Origin: Acidobacteriaceae bacterium
GTDB lineage: Bacteria > Acidobacteriota > Terriglobia > Terriglobales > Acidobacteriaceae
DNA length: 5,277 nt
Direction of reading: 5' to 3'
Assembly: GCA_003140785.1 (NCBI GenBank)
Contig: PLKY01000400.1
Coordinates: forward strand, 1 to 5,277
Below, piece after piece: positions 4,484 to 5,277 of this stretch (the first letter of the stretch is position 1; every line of letters starts with the position of its first letter). Position numbers and translations under genes: made by a program. Below the pieces are notes generated by a model. That model had not been told where the DNA came from and searched no databases. It saw nothing but the letters and a program-made list of their open reading frames with translations.

Positions 4484-5277
4484 ATGTACAACGCAAAAGC
4501 TTATTCTGCTGCCAGTGCGACATCGCCGCTTGCTTCCACGAAGATCGTGCGGCGCGATCCAACCGACAACGATGTGCAGATCGAAATTCTGTTCTGCGGC
4601 ATTTGTCACTCCGATCTGCACCAGGTGCGCAACGAGTGGAGCGGGGTGATGCCCACCGTGTATCCCTGCGTGCCGGGACATGAGATTGTGGGCCGCGTGA
4701 CGAAGGTTGGCTCGGAGGTGAAGAAGTTCAAGGCGGGCGATCTTGCCGCGGTGGGCTGCATGGTCGACTCCGACCGCACTTGTCCCGAGTGCAAGGCGGG
4801 GCTCGAACAGTTTTGCCCGAATCTTACATTGACCTATAACTTCCCAGACAAACATCTCGGCGGCGTGACTTATGGCGGCTACTCGGAGAGCGCGGTGGTA
4901 GACGAGCGGTTTGTGCTGCGTGTTCCCACAAATCTCAATCTAGCAGGAGTTTCGCCGCTGCTTTGCGCGGGAATCACAACCTACTCGCCAATGCGGCACT
5001 GGGGCGTGACGAAGGGCAAGAAGGTTGGTGTGGTGGGACTGGGCGGATTGGGTCACATGGGCGTGAAGTTTGCGCATGCGCTGGGAGCGCACACGGTGGT
5101 TTTCACCACTTCGCCGAACAAAGTGGAAGACGCGCGCCGCCTGGGCGCCGATGAGGTGGTGGTTTCGCGCAACGCGGATGAAATGGCGAAGCATGCGGGC
5201 AGCTTCGACTTCATCCTGGATTGCGTGTCGGCGCCGCACGACGTGAATCCGTACCTGAACCTGCTGCGGCTGAACGG
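4484..5277 (+). CDS. Zinc-dependent NAD(P) alcohol dehydrogenase, YahK/CAD-like, 3' end missing
   Basis: The frame opens at ATG 4484 behind GAAGGA (4474-4479) and runs 264 codons to the window end; the family is about 350 aa, so roughly the last quarter is cut off. It is a medium-chain zinc dehydrogenase oxidising alcohols or reducing aldehydes. The N-terminal catalytic domain has the zinc ligands Cys41 (FCGICHSDLHQ), His66-Glu67 (PGHEIVG) and Cys161 (LLCAGITTYSPMRHW). The structural-zinc loop has Cys100, Cys103 and Cys111, but the expected first Cys is Asp97 (VDSDRTCPECKAG). The Rossmann domain shows KKVGVVGLGGLGHMG (179-193), with GLGGLG at 185-190. After the second strand comes FTTSPNK (207-213) rather than an acidic residue, which favours NADP(H), as in E. 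coli YahK and plant cinnamyl-alcohol dehydrogenases. The regulator gene is divergent, 170 bp away. The physiological substrate is unknown; broad aldehyde reduction and detoxification is likely. Confidence 0.96.
   Translation, partial: MYNAKAYSAASATSPLASTKIVRRDPTDNDVQIEILFCGICHSDLHQVRNEWSGVMPTVYPCVPGHEIVGRVTKVGSEVKKFKAGDLAAVGCMVDSDRTCPECKAGLEQFCPNLTLTYNFPDKHLGGVTYGGYSESAVVDERFVLRVPTNLNLAGVSPLLCAGITTYSPMRHWGVTKGKKVGVVGLGGLGHMGVKFAHALGAHTVVFTTSPNKVEDARRLGADEVVVSRNADEMAKHAGSFDFILDCVSAPHDVNPYLNLLRLN

Noticed and set aside
4352..4855. 167-aa minus-strand open frame across the dehydrogenase 5' end
   Set aside because: It overlaps the conserved catalytic-domain coding sequence on the opposite strand and shows no family features.

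Overview
The window is bacterial chromosomal DNA, about 55-60% GC by eye. By family resemblance it looks like a soil-type Acidobacteriota (class Terriglobia, e.g. the Granulicella/Terriglobus/Edaphobacter group). The grounds are recalled similarity only: a DrrB-like ABC-2 permease, a two-BON lipoprotein, a small secreted Tyr/Gly-rich protein, a Crp/Fnr regulator fragment, and an AraC/zinc alcohol dehydrogenase pair. No rRNA or tRNA gene, CRISPR array, transposase or phage gene was recognised.

Left part (1-2221) is an accessory-looking patch with decayed genes. A minus-strand fragment of a Crp/Fnr-type regulator runs off the left edge; it lacks a plausible start and most of its N-terminal domain. 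Next comes an intact minus-strand gene for a 132-aa exported protein (315-713). An ABC-2 drug-efflux permease (916-1556, minus) is broken by a one-base frameshift, lacks its N-terminal third and has no ATPase partner in the window. Divergent from it is an intact lipoprotein with two BON domains (1673-2221, plus).

Middle part (2222-3341) holds one very small gene (2390-2548, plus) for a 52-aa Gly-rich membrane protein. It is followed by about 790 bp with no convincing gene but much structure: two separate hairpins (2630-2709), three consecutive stem-loops (2901-3001), and two diverged direct repeats of about 71 bp (3078-3148, 3217-3287). Each direct repeat carries a perfect 16-bp palindrome, TGTTCCACGTGGAACA, which matches the ParB-binding centromere parS. 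This is the most notable signal in the window.

Right part (3342-5277) is a classic divergent regulator-enzyme pair. An AraC/XylS-family activator with an AraC_N sensor domain (minus) faces a YahK/CAD-like zinc, probably NADP(H)-dependent, alcohol dehydrogenase (plus, cut by the right edge) across a 170-bp intergenic region. By analogy with YqhC-YqhD, the regulator probably controls the aldehyde/alcohol oxidoreductase. The enzyme has Asp in place of the first structural-zinc cysteine.

I found no clear new multi-gene system. The points most worth following are the parS-bearing repeats, the hairpin cluster, the decayed efflux and Crp/Fnr genes, and the altered zinc site.
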